A program made the position numbers and the translations under genes. Under the pieces are notes generated by a model. The model made no database searches. It was not told the DNA's origin and was given only the letters and a program-made list of their open reading frames with translations. A stretch of DNA of 64,000 nt from Armillaria gallica (lineage: Eukaryota > Basidiomycota > Agaricomycetes > Agaricales > Physalacriaceae): positions 1,054,001 through 1,118,000 of the forward strand of contig JBANDB010000011.1 in assembly GCA_037576215.1 (NCBI GenBank). The letters are read 5' to 3'. Every line of letters starts with the position of its first letter. Within the stretch, counting starts at the first letter, position 1. Positions 35,201 to 47,804 of the stretch are shown here, piece by piece.

Positions 35201-38200
35201 CCACCGAACTTACTGAAAGAGGATCGTATCATGTTCATTATCTGATCATTCTCCTTGGGGGCCTGAATCCCTCAGAGATGCATCGTCGATTGGATGACAC
35301 TGAGGAATTTCAGGATAGATTTTTTGCCTTCTACGAAGATATAATTCGTCACAATTTACCTGAAGACATTTATTTCAATCCTAAAGGAAAGCCCAAAACA
35401 GAGAGACCTTTAGCTGTACCAGAGGCGGGTTGTTCGTTGGAAGCCCTTGAAGACTTTAAACGTCGTTTTCAAGAGGAAGTGAAATATTGCGGTGAATTGT
35501 TGCAGAGGCACAAGCATGAAGGTGTCTGTTACAAGTATGATCATGCGACCTGCCGTTTTCAATTTCCACACGATTATGCGGCATGTTCATTGTATGACAA
35601 GGAGACTAAATCGGTCACTCTGGTGTGCAGAGATGTATTTGTGAACTATTTCAACGACTTTATACTCGTTTTTTGTCAGCATAACCACGATATGCAGTGT
35701 ATCCTTTCCGGAAAATCATGTAAGGCTGCTATGTTCTATATAACAGATTACATTACAAAGATGAGTGTTAAAACATATGAAATGCTGTCTTTAATGGCGG
35801 ACGCTGTCATGAAGGCGAGCGTGAATGTGTCTGAAGGCGATCAATTGGAGGCCCGTATAATTCTGCATAAATGCCTTGCCCAATTCGCGAGCCAGCAACA
35901 GGTTCACGCACAACATGCGGTGAAGGTAATTCGTGGACAACGCGAGGTGTTCTGCTCGCATCGAACCGTTCCTATGATGTCGGGGCTTCTCATGGAATTT
36001 GTGGGTCATCAGTGGCCATATGAGATGGATGACGATGCTCCCGACAGTGAGCCTGCATACATAGGTATTTGTTTGGATAAAGAAGGTCATCTGATTCGCC
36101 GCAACCAGGTCGACGAATATATGCATCGCAGTACTGCCATTCGAGATGTATCTTTTTATGACTTCATTCATCGCTTCAGTATCGTGCCAAAGGGATCGAA
36201 ACCTGATGTCGAACTCCTGGAGGATTTCACCATAACTGACCGCATTAACAAGTTTCCCCGGTATCCATTTCGACCAGGGTTTCTGCTCAGCAAGACACAT
36301 GAAATCATGGAACATACAAGTCTTACGCAGGCTCGGTTTATGACAAAGACTGTGCCTCGAGTTATTGCTCATAAAATACTGCGCCTGGAAGATCCTTGCT
36401 ATGAGACCTTTATGCTCGCGCATTTTAAGCCGTTCGATCTCGACAGGCCGTTGTTGACCGCTTCGATTCCTGTACATGATGAATTTGTAAATTATGATTT
36501 TTCCCCCCGTGCGAGGACATGTATGAGCAACTGGGAAGCGTTGCATGAATGCGAGGACGAGCGTGACGCTGAAAGGATGAAAAAACGTCGTTCCCTGATG
36601 AAGAATTCACCACTATTGACCCATATTCTTTCTGATAATTTGGAGGATTTAGTGGAGTTGCCTTCCGAGCGTAAAGCTTCGGAACAGGAAGGAAAAACGC
36701 AATCCGAGATCCTCCACCTTGCTGAGAGTAATTGGTTTCGTCTGGTTCATAATACATTGCACGATGTAGATCCGGTGTTTCAAGGACTAAGGATCACGAG
36801 TGAATTAATGACTCGCTGGAATACACAGATTCATGCTCACGAGAATGTTATCTCGGCGGCACGTATAAACGCTGCCGATGGCACCCATCAGATTGATGTA
36901 GACGATTCTGCATTTCCACGAGAGACTGCGACGGATGTACCTCAGGAATCGTCGGCACGTGCTTGGGAGGGACAGGGAAATGCGGGTGTTCGACCTACGT
37001 CAGTCAATATTAACAACATCAAGGATGTAGAGACCTTATTCCGCCGCGTGTCATGCAAGTTCAAACTTAATACCGAGCAAGAAATTGCATTTATGATCAT
37101 GGCGAAGACCTTCGCCCTGCGTAAGACATATGTCAATGTTGATATGGACACACTACAAGAGCCATTCCCATTGCATATGTTCTTGACCGGTCCCGGTGGA
37201 ACGGGAAAAACCCATGTCATAAAGGCGCTGATGGCCGTCATGAAAGGTTTTGACTCCATGTACTCGCTTCGGTTTCTCGCTCCTACAGGTTTGGCGGCGG
37301 CGCTCAATGATGGAATGACGATCCATAAGGCTTTCGGACTGAGCATATGTGATAAAGCATCCAGACATTCCATGCAGACCATCGATGGCAAGGAACGATT
37401 CATCAGCTCTTTGTCTGATCTCAGTCGTCGCCGACTGGAAACCAACTTCAAGGACGTGGATGTGCTCGTAATTGATGAGGTGTCTTTACTGCAGCAAGAG
37501 TTGCTTCCGGATATCGAGGCAGGATGTCGGTATGGGAAAGATATTAAGCAATGGTGGTTCGGTGGAATGATGGTAATTTTCACTGGTGATTTGTACCAGT
37601 TTCCTCCTGTGAAAGGATCTGCTGTGTACTCCCGTATAAAGGAGTGTACTGCCATTGATCATAAGAACTTGAGCAAACAGATCGGCTGCTTGGCATGGAA
37701 TTTGATGACAGATGTAGTATATTTGCACCAACAAAAGCGAATGGAGCGAGATCCTGACTATGCAGCGGCGGTACAACGTTTGAGATTGAGACAGTGTACT
37801 TCGGAGGATGTGTCGCTTTTCAATGAGCGTGTTGTGAAGACCTTCAGCTATCAGTGTGGAGTCGACATGGACGGTGTTGAAGCTGTAGCAGTCATTCGTA
37901 CAAATTTGTTGCGACATTCAATCAATTCCTACAAAGCAATCAGTAATTGTAGTACTGAGAATGTCATTACATGTTGTGCAACAGATAAAATCGGTGCCCG
38001 ACTCGTTCCTGAAAAGTATAGAGCAGATCTGTTGAACCGCGACATTTCCCGTGTTATCAATAAAGGGGGGCTGCATGGACGCTTGGCGTATTATGTTGGA
38101 ATGCCTGTCATCCTCCGATCTCGAAATATATCGACAAATCTTAAGATCACCAATGGTGCCCAAGGCTTCTTGCGCTTTATTCAGACCGATGTCGACGAAT

Positions 38201-39828
38201 ATGGCTATGTGTGTGCAAAGTATGCTGTTGTTGAGTTTCCCAGCTCCGATGTCCATCTCGACGGATTACCGCCTGGTTGTTTTCCAATCAAACCGATAAC
38301 TTGGACTTTCCGGCACGAAATACAAAACACTGAAGGTAAATCTGTAAACGTATCAGTCACCAGAGAGCAGATGCCTTTCCAGGCTGGATTTGCTTGCACC
38401 GGTCAGGTCACCCAAGGTCAAACGATGCCTAGTGTCCTTGCATATATGAATGAAGGAGGGTTTGCTGCCTATGTCACGGCATCTCGTGCAACATGCCGTG
38501 AAGGTCTGTATGTCGCACATCCGGTTCAACCTGAACAGTTAAACCACCCTTTACCCGTTGATCTGGTGAAAGAGATGCATAAGTTCAATGCAATGGCCTG
38601 GAATACACTGGTTCAGTACGGTTTCCGTAAAGGTAGTAAAGTACCTGTTGAAGATTCTGTAGGCGCTCCCTATCTTCTCGCTGCGAAGCCTCCTCCAGTC
38701 CCTGAAACCGTTCCGGAAAAAAACGTACCAAAACGACCGAGTACTGAAGGAAAATTGGATACCGGAAGCAAGAGACACAGGCAACAAGCTTTGGATGCGG
38801 GTCTGGTCTTCCAGCCATCCAGACAGTATGGTAGTACATGGAACAAAGAGGACTGGTCCTGTGGGTACGACACTGTTTTTACTTCACTGCTATATGTCTA
38901 CCTGTTGTTGTCGGATGAACGAAAGCAGAACTTTGCACGAGCGACAACGTTGACAGCCACTTTAGCGAGAAAGTTCCAGAGTATGGATCTGACAGAGCTA
39001 AGAGTCAGCGGGGAATCTGTGAATTCCATGCGAGATGATTTATGTGACATCTTATCGAGTTCGGTCCCTGCGATGTTTCCTCGACATGGCCGTGCTATGA
39101 TTTCTGTTACAGACATTGTAGACCTGCTCATGGATCAGTCAGCCATGCAAGTGATTCCTTCCTTCCATTGTCCTTCACACTGTGAAGGCGTGATATTGAC
39201 CGCTACGATGACATTCAATGGTGTGTGTGGACCTGATCTGTGGACTTTGAGTAACCGACCAATTGATGAGGCCCGAACTGTGACAACGCAGGATTGGCTT
39301 TATACGTGTCTAGACGGATATGGAATTCATTCTGATGATGGGGTACTTGAATCATGTCGTGTGGAATTTGAACATTCCGTCCAGTGCTCCCAGCGTTTGA
39401 CTTGGACCGTGGTATTCCAGCATATACCGACCTTCATTGTTCTACAATTGTACCAAGATTACGCGACGACTACGAGAATCAATCTGGAAGTGTCAGTACC
39501 CGTCAACGCGCATCTTGTGACTTACAGGTTAGGATGTATTATTTACTACACCGGCAATCATTTCATATCCAGGATATTTCCTTCGGGTGGACAGGTATTT
39601 GAGTACGACGGGCAGATTTTTCAAGGTATGCTTCGTTCGTGCCGTTTGGAAAAAATTGATCTTGGTGCCATGTCTACTGGTCACGCTCATCTGGCATTGT
39701 ATTTCGTTGGTAACACCCGACGAGATATAGTAGTTATCGCTGTTTTCGACGCATGGTTGGGAGGAGGGAAGCTCGGGGATGTCAGCATACGCCGCAAGCA
39801 ATGCAGCTGGTTCTCGGGCCGCGAATGA
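32257..39828 (+). pseudogene. Helitron Rep/PIF1 helicase with C-terminal peptidase-like region, two in-frame TGA
   Basis: One reading frame of about 2,520 codons, stopped only by TGA at 32830-32832 and 33805-33807. Numbering from the ATG at 33829: DUF6570-like cysteine region straddles the second stop (CSIC and CMEC before it, CCTCH after). The Helitron_like_N/Rep domain follows, with the HUH motif YHVHYLI at about 467 and Tyr at 637 and 641 (YITDYITK). The PIF1 helicase has Walker A GPGGTGKT at about 1120, Walker B LVIDEVSL at about 1214, then FTGDLYQFPPV, and a late YVTASRATCREGLYVA motif. At the C-terminus EDWSCGYDTVF (Cys 1678) and GNHFIS (His 1911) with a following YDG resemble the Cys and His boxes of ubiquitin-specific or related cysteine peptidases. 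Role: rolling-circle transposition, with HUH nicking of the DNA and 5'-3' unwinding. The two stops suggest recent inactivation; all catalytic motifs remain. Confidence 0.9.
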
Positions 39829-40313
39829 TGGTCCGACAGTTACTTGTCCTCAGCCACTGACGCTGCCATCGCTGGAAAATGTTACTATTTTATTGGAAGG
39901 ATCAAAGGTTTACACGATGTATTATACAGGTAGCGTTATGAAAATGCTCGTTTTGTTATGACTACTTTGTTTCTCCAGTGACCTTGTTTGCCATATGATC
40001 ATCGATATTTGAGTGTCGTTTTTTCGTAGGAAGAGCGTGCTTTTGAATGGAGTGTCGTGTCGCCCGGCTTTGGTCAAGGTTCTGCGATCATCATGGCATT
40101 AAATACGTGACTCCAACCTGTTTTTAAATATGCACCTTCATTACTCCCCAAGATAACAGCGCGATAGAGTCAAGATGGGAGACGAACATCATGTTATCGC
40201 TATTGGTGGATTGCACTAAGCGGAAGGATACACCAATGGCAACGATTTGACCCAGACAGAATGTATTAGGCTTCAGTCCACGAACTCGCGTGTACCTGGA
40301 TCACGTCAATATG
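39829..40313. other. Downstream of the Helitron frame, no gene
   Basis: AT-rich 3' sequence. I looked for a short hairpin followed by CTRR, the usual Helitron 3' end, and found no convincing one here. Confidence 0.35.
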
Positions 40314-41085
40314 TTATGCGGATTGTGGATATGACGCGCACTGTCCATCCTCGTTGAGTGTGAATTTCTCAAATGCTGGTTTGTTGTCTTTCGTATAGAC
40401 AAATTTCCCTTCGTTGATGATGGCTTGCAGCGTTTGACTGGGGTCGTAAGTGGGTGGCAGCTCGATGATGTCTTCCATAGCTGTTCTGTGCGCAGGCGTC
40501 AAAAGTCGGTTTACAAACAAGAAATCTTTGATCGCCCTGTGGTGGACAGCGTATGGAATTCTAACTGTTTCCTGAACGTGCTGCTCCATGAACTCGGCGA
40601 TACGTGATGCTGCACTTGACACCTTCTGGAACCATTCGTCCCCATCAATAGAAATGAGCTTCACGGTCTGTATGAGCTCATTGATGCTGACCCTACAGGT
40701 TGTGATCAACGTTAGGCCATGTTATCGTGCGTCGAAAGACGTACCTTTGAGCCTTCTGGATGGGAGGAAGCTTCACCTCTGACACGACACCTCAGACCTG
40801 AAAGACTTCCTCTTCACCGCTGCTCTCGTTCGCCAGAAACACGAAATCATCCGAAGACACAGTGTCAACCATGAAGGCATCCAGGATTGACTCCACCGAA
40901 TCATAAAGACCGAGATCGCCAGGCTGTCCGTTGAGCGGCACCGTCGCCTCTCGGAACGCCTGTTCTGCAATGGAGAAAGAGGTTAACAGTGCCTCGTAGG
41001 GTGTCGCAGTCAAATGCTCACTGAACGACTCTAGTTGAATGCTGGTGGTCAAAGTATCTGGTGCTTTGTAGCTCGTCAAGGACAT
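40314..41085 (-). pseudogene. Two-exon hypothetical protein with in-frame TGA
   Basis: Start MSLTSYKAPDTLTTSIQLES at 41085 (an in-frame ATG at 41166 is possible). The frame runs to TGA at 40792-40794, yet continues in frame after it (GVVSEVKLPPIQKAQ) to a 5' splice site. After a GT-AG intron of about 50 bases it re-enters at VSINELIQTVKLISIDGDEW and continues through PYAVHHRAIKDFLFVNRLL to the stop at 40314. The smooth continuation suggests that the TGA replaced a sense codon such as CGA. The protein is acidic, without signal peptide or membrane segment. No family recognised. Confidence 0.55.
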
Positions 41086-41571
41086 TGGGGGAAAAAAAGT
41101 CTGTGAAGATGAAGTAGTTGGTGTCAGAGAAAAGAAGGAAGCGCCCTTTCTTGGTTTCCAGCGCACTTTATATATGCATGAAGATACATTTAATTATGAT
41201 TATTATTATTATTTTACATACAATGCAGTCGAACAATGTTTTAGCATTTGTACTGTAATTGCGTTATCTCCTTATTGTGTACAGAGTGAATGATAGATGA
41301 TAAAAGTGCCCGCGCATATTAGAATAGGTGGCCCATGAAATCCTTAAACTTGTCGGTCGTCCTAATGACTCCATCAGTTTGGAAGTAGGAAATTTTGGTG
41401 GCAAGCCCACCAAGACACCATTCCTGGAGTTAGTGACCACATCACTTTACTGCAGATACATAGCATGTGTTGGAACTGAGGAAATTTCAGCCAGGCATAC
41501 ACCATGAAGAAACCGTTGTGTTCCTCCGGTCCAAAGATTAGCGTCCAGCTGTGCGCCGAAAGCTCATCACG

Positions 41572-42555
41572 TCATTTCGTTTGGTTCAACTCTTCAATCC
41601 CGAGCAATGTCAACGGGCCAGTGATCGGAAGCGTCCAACAATGTCGATCACCGACAAAACGAGGTTGGTGTCGGAAGTCCAGGTCCGGTGTCGACGTGTC
41701 GCAGAAAAGTAATTGGTATCCTTTGTTTCTGTATTTGTTCTGCGCCCGTATGGCATTGTCATCGTCTCCAATACGTGCAATCGATGCATTAGCAATGAGC
41801 GTGGCCTTCGGGTACAAGCAGTAGGCGTATTGATGGGCGACGACGTTCATAACACAAGCTGCAAATCGGCGTTAGCTGGGTGCTCTAGCATGTCCTGCAT
41901 ACTTACTGGAATGGAAACCGAGTACCACATCCAGAGGAGGGCCATACGAGCTAATAACCTGCACGATTGCTCCCGTGCCGTTCCTGAACTCCTCTACATC
42001 GGCAATTGATTTATCCGCATATTTGCTCCATGCTATGAGGTGCATCCTGTCATTGAAGAGCGTCATGGTATCTCCGTCCCTCATGGATTGCCAACGTACA
42101 ACAGACGGCTGGAGTGATGGAGGACGGAGTGAGCCATGCGCCATATACCCGACACGTTCCAGTGCATTATTCAAGTCGTCGTGTTCATAATGGTTAACGT
42201 AGAGGTTGAGGTCACTGTTCGCATATGTCTCATGGGTAAACACGGAAAGAGCCTGGGAACCCGATATTAGGACGCCGTGTGTCCTCTGCAGTTCACGAAA
42301 TAGGGCGAAGTCTTCGTCCCTTGGGAAAAAAGGAAGGAGGGCTTGGCGAACAGAGCAATGGCAATAGATATATTCAGATACGCGTTCGAAATTCCGCCTA
42401 TTCGTGGATGACAGGTGACACAAGTCCTTAATTCCGAGATAATCCATTATTAGGTGGGCGATTTCCACTGGTCTACGATGGATTATCAGTAATATGTTTT
42501 GTCAGATCAAAATCACTTACATTTGGTTGTTCGCAGCCTCTGCTACTGAAGTCAT
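41572..42555 (-). CDS. F-box protein with nucleotidyltransferase-like body
   Basis: Three exons on the minus strand. Exon 1 reads MTSVAEAANNQ (ATG at 42555). A 48-base intron splices to IPVEIAHLIMDYLGIKDLCH, an F-box-like helix set. Exon 2 continues with GVLISGSQALSVFTHETYAN and SDLNLYVN, a G-S-x-A-L plus D-L-x-x-Y arrangement like the GS and D-x-D/E core of nucleotidyltransferase-fold proteins. A second GT-AG intron joins GFHST to CVMNVVAHQYAYCLYPKATL, which runs to the stop at 41572. I recall this F-box plus substrate-binding arrangement as common in agaric genomes. Likely role: adaptor of an SCF ubiquitin ligase or a derived protein of unknown function. Catalytic activity is not shown. Confidence 0.7.
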
Positions 42556-43291
42556 ACTTTTTGGGGTTGACGGTGAGTAGGCGACAGTGGATTTAGGGTA
42601 CAAGGTGAGGGAAAGCGTATGCTTGCCTCCCTTAAGAACAGTCAGGTGATGCAGGAGTTCCTAATTGGGTACAAAGTTGTTATTGGAAACTAGCTGTACT
42701 CCATAGTGTCTGCTTCTGCACATGTCGCTGTGAGGCCCCTCCCCCCCCTTTTCGGATAACTATGTTACTGAGGAGACATCTGGACGAGGAAAACGACATT
42801 GGGACGACCCGATGCGGATGACTACATTCGGCGTACGATTTGCAATTTCCACTTTCGACCTATCTGGATTCATCACGACGCATTGGGTCAACCTTAAACA
42901 GACATCCGTATTCATTCACATTGTATTGCTATGTTAGGACGAACTCATGCGGACGCCCGTATTCAGCCCTTGTTTGACTGGGAATAACCGTATTTGGACT
43001 GTGCACCATCACGAACAGTTTATTAAGTGAGATTGAATCCTTTGACTGCGACTTTTCCCCATTTACTTGACTTTATTGCCAGCATGGTTAATACTCAGTA
43101 TGTTCCTGACGCTGGTTTGAGTCGCCTACTGATCAAATAGTAGTATTCAAAAACACACACACTCTCCTGGTGACGGGAACACCTCCAAGACAAAGGTTGC
43201 GAAAGGTGATGCTGCACAGAGCTCTCCTACTGGGACCCTTCGTTCGTTCATATTTTTTCATACCTTGTCTTCTTGTATTGACAAGTAAGCA
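42556..43291. other. Intergenic, no gene
   Basis: Presumed shared 5' region between the minus-strand F-box gene and the plus-strand gene starting at 43292. It contains a C-rich run near 42738-42749. No further feature is supported. Confidence 0.4.
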
Positions 43292-44638
43292 ATGTTAGAA
43301 TCTGCGTGCCAGAGCTCCCCGTTATCTTCTGCATCTGAGAGTACCCGTGCATCCGATAACCCAAGGTCAGCATTCCTTTCGTCTATTCAAAATAACAACT
43401 GATCCTTATGCAGCAGTGAGGAAGTGCTTGCCGTTGCGGAAAATCTTGGGCGAGCACCTATCGAGTGTGTACTCTTTTATTTCAACCCTACCTTGTCGTA
43501 TTCACGAGTGAATCAGTGTAGTCGACTGCGCCAGGGAGGAGGAGGATGAAAATCCATACCTCGGGATAATTAATGCCCTCATCCCGGTGCCCCGGGTCAG
43601 AGACCTGCTGAAGACTAACGATGTCTCTGACCCTGTTCCCACCTTCGACCTGGTCAGCCGTTACCGTAACAATAAGGAAACTATTAAGTGGGCTCGCCGC
43701 TGGCCGTCATGTTTCGCGTATTCATATCACGTTACAGAAGAGTGCTCTTGTTAGCGTTCGCACCGTCCAAGAGCAACCTTATCAACATTACCATGGCGGA
43801 TCCTGCCGAATTTTCCGTGGCTTCTGAATGTCTTGTCCATGGTTTACCTTATCCTCAAAGCTTTTTCCTCGTGGGTTCCGTTGTATACAGTGATTTGTTT
43901 GGAGAAGACACCACCAAACAGATCTGCATCGAGCCTTTGGACATCTCCTTCCCTCGGGTGGCTGCTGTTCTTGGACGCGTCTTCGGGACAGCACCTGGTG
44001 GTGTACTATTCTTCAATGGTTATTGTGGGGGGATGTCTCTCATGTCCTGGATGAGGCCTGAGGGTGGTACGTCGCTATGTTTTTATATATTGCCGAGCAT
44101 GCAATCTGATTGACGTTGTATTTATTAGGCAGTGGCAATCGAAATGTACGCGCCTGCACCGTCAACGGAAAACACCATGGTCCAGGAAAGTACCTCCCGC
44201 CCTATTTATGTGAACACTGATCTTATTCACGCACAGCTGTACGGGCGTGGGATCAGGATGGTGAGTGCCATATTATTCGTGGTTTGCATACTCGCTGACA
44301 TCCATCAAGTGCCGATGTTTGATTGCCGTGCAGGCTTCAAACTATCGCAATATCACTTGAATCCGAAGTGCCGCGTCGATCCTGATGAAGGAGACGTCGT
44401 TCTTGTCATATGCACTACGGGCAGATACAAAAACCTGTCGTACAATGTCATGTCGATGAACATACAGGTTGTACTGAAAATCGCTGACAGTCCCACTGTA
44501 ACGGATCGTGAGAAACCGGTGCGCCCTCTACCTGCTTATCTGCAGACGATGTGTGCTTTTGGAGTCAGCGGGGAGGAGCCGCTTTCTGCTGTCAACAAGG
44601 CAGAAATGGAGTATGATCCGACGAAAGTGGTGTATTAG
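43292..44638 (+). CDS. Multi-exon hypothetical protein
   Basis: Likely start MLESACQSSPLSSASESTRA at 43292. Exons then read SSEEVLAVAENLGRAPIE, DCAREEEDENPYLGIINALI, RYRNNKETIKWARRW, and, after removing a short intron of about 31 bases (GTCATG...TTACAG), RVLLLAFAPSKSNLINITMA with ADPAEFSVASECLVHGLPYP. A further GT-AG intron joins MSWMRPEG to VAIEMYAPAPSTENTMVQES. The frame ends at 44638 after AEMEYDPTKVVY. The middle part recalls a compact beta-rich domain; no catalytic motif is visible. A possible extra intron lies near 44262-44310 but the frame is open through it. No family recognised. Confidence 0.6.
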
Positions 44639-45049
44639 TGGTATCGTCTGGTCCCGTTGTAATTGTATTTCGTGTAATCCTACAGATATGCGGTGTGTAC
44701 TGTACTACAATTATATTGTTCTTTTTCCATTTCTTCCTCGTTCTTTGTGAGAGGCATGAGTACAGCTATGACACTTGCTTTGTAAAATTATGTTCGTCAT
44801 TTGTTGTGTCCGAACTACTCAAGTATTGGTCTCGCGCAGACAGTTATAGGACATCAGCTGCGGACTTCATTCGTATTCTTAATATTACATTTATCTGTAC
44901 ATAACACACTTGCATCATCGCCCTTTTCATTTTGACTGCCCGTGTGTACACAGACAGTCTTCTCCCCTCTGTCATCATGGCGAGGCGAAAAAAGTTCTCC
45001 ACAAATTGGCGCTATTGTCTTGGTCAGTTTCTTCATTCCCGACGATCGG

Positions 45050-45938
45050 TCAACCCTGTGTGGCCGCCATTTTTTGGACGATAGATTTGAGTTTATATAC
45101 TTCAATGGGCCGGGTGGTTACATTGTGTCGACACGTCGGACAGCTGTAGAGGATGCGTCCCAATCAGAACCCGTAGTCGTCTTGCCAGTAATCATTCCGG
45201 ATGGCGGTGAACCATGAGATGATGCAGACCGGGCATAATACGTGGCCACACTGAGGAAGGCTGCCAGATAGTTTAGCTGCATACCGCGCATCTGTCTGGC
45301 TTAAACACACTTACACGAAGGGTCGCCACATGGTCAATGTACAGATCTCGCAGGTTGCATCAGGTTCGAGTTGTGACGTCTCCTTTGACAGCTGATGAGA
45401 TGGCCATGGCGCCTGACAATAACGGAGTACACGTACAATTTTGGGCTCCCCCGACTCGTCACGGATCTCTTCCAATTCTCCCTCGCAGTCAGCCAGTTTT
45501 TTCTCTGCTTCCTCTTGAGCTTGAATAGCGTTACTGGTCTCTTGAAGAGCCTCCTCATGTACGTCATCTAACTCTTCTTCAACACATGCAAGTACTTTCT
45601 CCACCAACTCCTGGGCATCCTTCGCTATCTGCGTTTCCTGTATCTTGGTTGCAACAATGTGTGTAGACTGTGGACGTATGTCTTACCTTCATCAAGTTCT
45701 GGACGGTATGTTCTAATTCCGATATCTTCCTGCTGTTGTCATGCCCTGGCTGTTCGTCCTCGTCCGAAGATATGATGATGATTTCTTTCGAAGGGCTGCG
45801 CGCGCGAGCCTTCTCTCGTTGTCTGCTCGATTTGGGTGGTACAAATGTTCCATTTTTCATGATCAGGATATTATCCGATGGTGTGTTGCGGCGATGGGTT
45901 TTCTTGTGAGAGTGAGTGGGTGCTTTGGAAGGCGACAT
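45050..45938 (-). pseudogene. RING-finger protein with in-frame TGA
   Basis: Start MSPSKAPTHSHKKTHRRNTP at 45938. An acidic segment IIIISSDEDEQPGHD follows, then a coiled-coil region rich in Glu and Ala (VEKVLACVEEELDDVHEEAL, QAQEEAEKKLADCEGELEEI). The RING domain is CEICTLTMWRPFV, an intron, LPQCGHVLCPVC, WFTAIRNDYWQDD, then RILYSCPTCRHNVTTRPIEV, ending in TGA at 45050-45052. The C-x2-C, C-x-H, C-x2-C and C-P-x-C ligands are all present. Between the two halves the frame is stopped by TGA at 45164-45166. RING proteins of this shape act as E3 ubiquitin ligases. The coiled coil suggests dimerisation. With the stop, the last zinc ligands would be lost. Confidence 0.7.
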
Positions 45939-46381
45939 GGTCGAGCAAGTTATGAGGAATGGGATCCAAGATGCAAATGGTACGTGATGGTGTGAGTGAA
46001 GGAAGAATGGACATGTGACCCTTTCCTTTTTGTTCGCGTTTTCCAGGGGGAGGGGCTGGTCGATCGATATACATGTTTGTGCGTAGTGTTGTGTCAGACC
46101 ACATGTTTTTATGGTGCTCCGTAACATTGTACCCTCGGAAATATTGTACATAGAATCGTGCTAAATGTTATACAGAGATTGAGCCCTCCCGCTGCAGTGA
46201 TCCCTCAGCACAACGATCGTAAAACCGTCACTAGAGGATGACCTTCGTGTGAAGTCGAGTTGATAAGGTTCTGAATGGTGCACTCGGTCATGGATATGTG
46301 GGTGGATAGATAAGTGTGTGCGCTGCAAGAACAATGGAGCCGAATAGTGCACTTTTCGAGGGCAGGAAAAGACTGTCTGTC

Positions 46382-47415
46382 TCAAATGACATTGAAGAAG
46401 TCTTCCCAATCCGATGGATGTGTATATGATTGAATGATCACCATATCAACATTGATGGATGTGAGGATGTTATCGACAGCCATGGAGTCCAATGAGCTTG
46501 TGATCCGAGCAGCGTAACGCTCACTCGCCCGAAACGTCAATGACTGCAGCGATGTGTATCCTCTGAGAAAGAAACACGGAGGAGAATGATTGAGACGCCC
46601 TGAGAGTTGTCAGCGGAGACGTTCGAGGTATCAATGCGCGTGTACATACATCCCATAATGCAAATGTCCAAACTCTCCAGTGTTGTTTGGCACGCAAGTA
46701 AAGTCGTGTTCACTCCACTGATATTGCTGGAGCTTGCGGTGATCTGCAAGCTACTTAACCTGCGACACAGCCCATAAACGCAGGCAGAGAATCTTTCATC
46801 GACCAGAATATTCACAGCGCCGGATTCTGGGTGATACGCAAGTGCGTCGAGGGGTGGAAGCGGTGATGGAATTGAGCGAACTACATCTTGCTGGCATATG
46901 TTAGGGTGGTCCCATGCAAATGTCAAAGATTGCAGGTTTTGAAGCTCCTTCACCCACTGAAGACACTGGTTGAAGGTGAATACGGAGTCGCTGATGGTTG
47001 CATCCACGAAATGTTCCCAATTTGTCCCGAGTGCTAACAAGTCTCCAATATCGACCTTCTCCAGGACAATCTTCATCGCACATCCCTCGCCGGTGGTGAG
47101 CATAGTAATAATCACTGGGAATTGATCCTCCCATTGGTCCTTGTCACCGAGAATGCGTATCGTACGCACATGACGGATGAGGTGGGAAGCATGGGTAAAA
47201 AATCATATCGGGTGGCGGCGATGGTAACGATGACTGATATAGATGTCGGCGATTAACACAGCCTGCACTCGATCCCGGAATTGAGGATGACTGACGCTGA
47301 GGCTCTCTGCGTCGGCGTGCGCCGTCGGAGAATTCTTGATTGTCAGGTCGATGATCTCGTCCGTCAATTCTGTTGGAATATGTATGTTTTTGGTCGGAGG
47401 GCAGGCATCAGACAT
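46382..47415 (-). pseudogene. F-box/LRR-like protein with in-frame TGA
   Basis: Starts MSDACPPTKNIHIPTELTDE followed by an F-box-like IIDLTI helix and ADAESLSVSHPQFRDRVQAV. The frame is stopped by TGA at 47203-47205 but continues in frame as FFTHASHLIRHVRTIRILGD, the usual transition to the LRR part in these proteins. Leucine-rich segments follow (LQNLQSLTFAWDHPN, CRRLSSLQITASSSN, CQTTLESLDIC). A GT-AG intron joins the last exon GYTSLQSLTFRASERYAARI, ending in TGA at 46382-46384. Role inferred from family: SCF ubiquitin-ligase substrate receptor. Confidence 0.65.
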
Positions 47416-47804
47416 GGGGAGGGGATAGAGAAACCAGCCTCTTCTCGATACTTGCTCATCTTTCTTGGTCCGCAGTGCAATTTGATTGGTGTCTGAACAT
47501 TAATCAATTGGTTGGAGTGGGATGCTCGATCCTTGGCTATATTTTTGCACTGCCATTCAACGCTGGTCTTGCATTTATCAGCGCCATAATAGGACTTATC
47601 GGCTCCCTCTTCACACAGTTTAAAGGCGGGAAAACGATCGCCGGCACGCGAACAGCAATGTGACATTTGACCTCTGCACAATGTACTCTTTAGGTTGTGG
47701 AGATGGCGGGGTTATGATCGAGTTCAGTGCACTGATACATTTGTTAATTCGATCATAGTGGGAATAAAGACGACGCGCCTGGTTCCATATACCTTCTGTC
47801 ATCC

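Noticed and set aside
35791..36546. Minus-strand 251-codon frame inside the Helitron gene
   Set aside because: Antisense to the Rep domain, no recognisable motif, and codon pattern follows the plus-strand gene.
36942..37655. Minus-strand 237-codon frame inside the Helitron helicase
   Set aside because: It lies exactly opposite the Walker A/B region of a strongly supported plus-strand domain and has no family resemblance; an antisense shadow.
41190..41215. ATT/TTA trinucleotide run
   Set aside because: Short microsatellite in a 5' flank; no further structure around it.
44942..45217. Plus-strand 91-codon frame starting MCTQTVFSPL
   Set aside because: Opposite strand of the RING gene's last exons, which have zinc ligands and splice sites; the plus frame has none.
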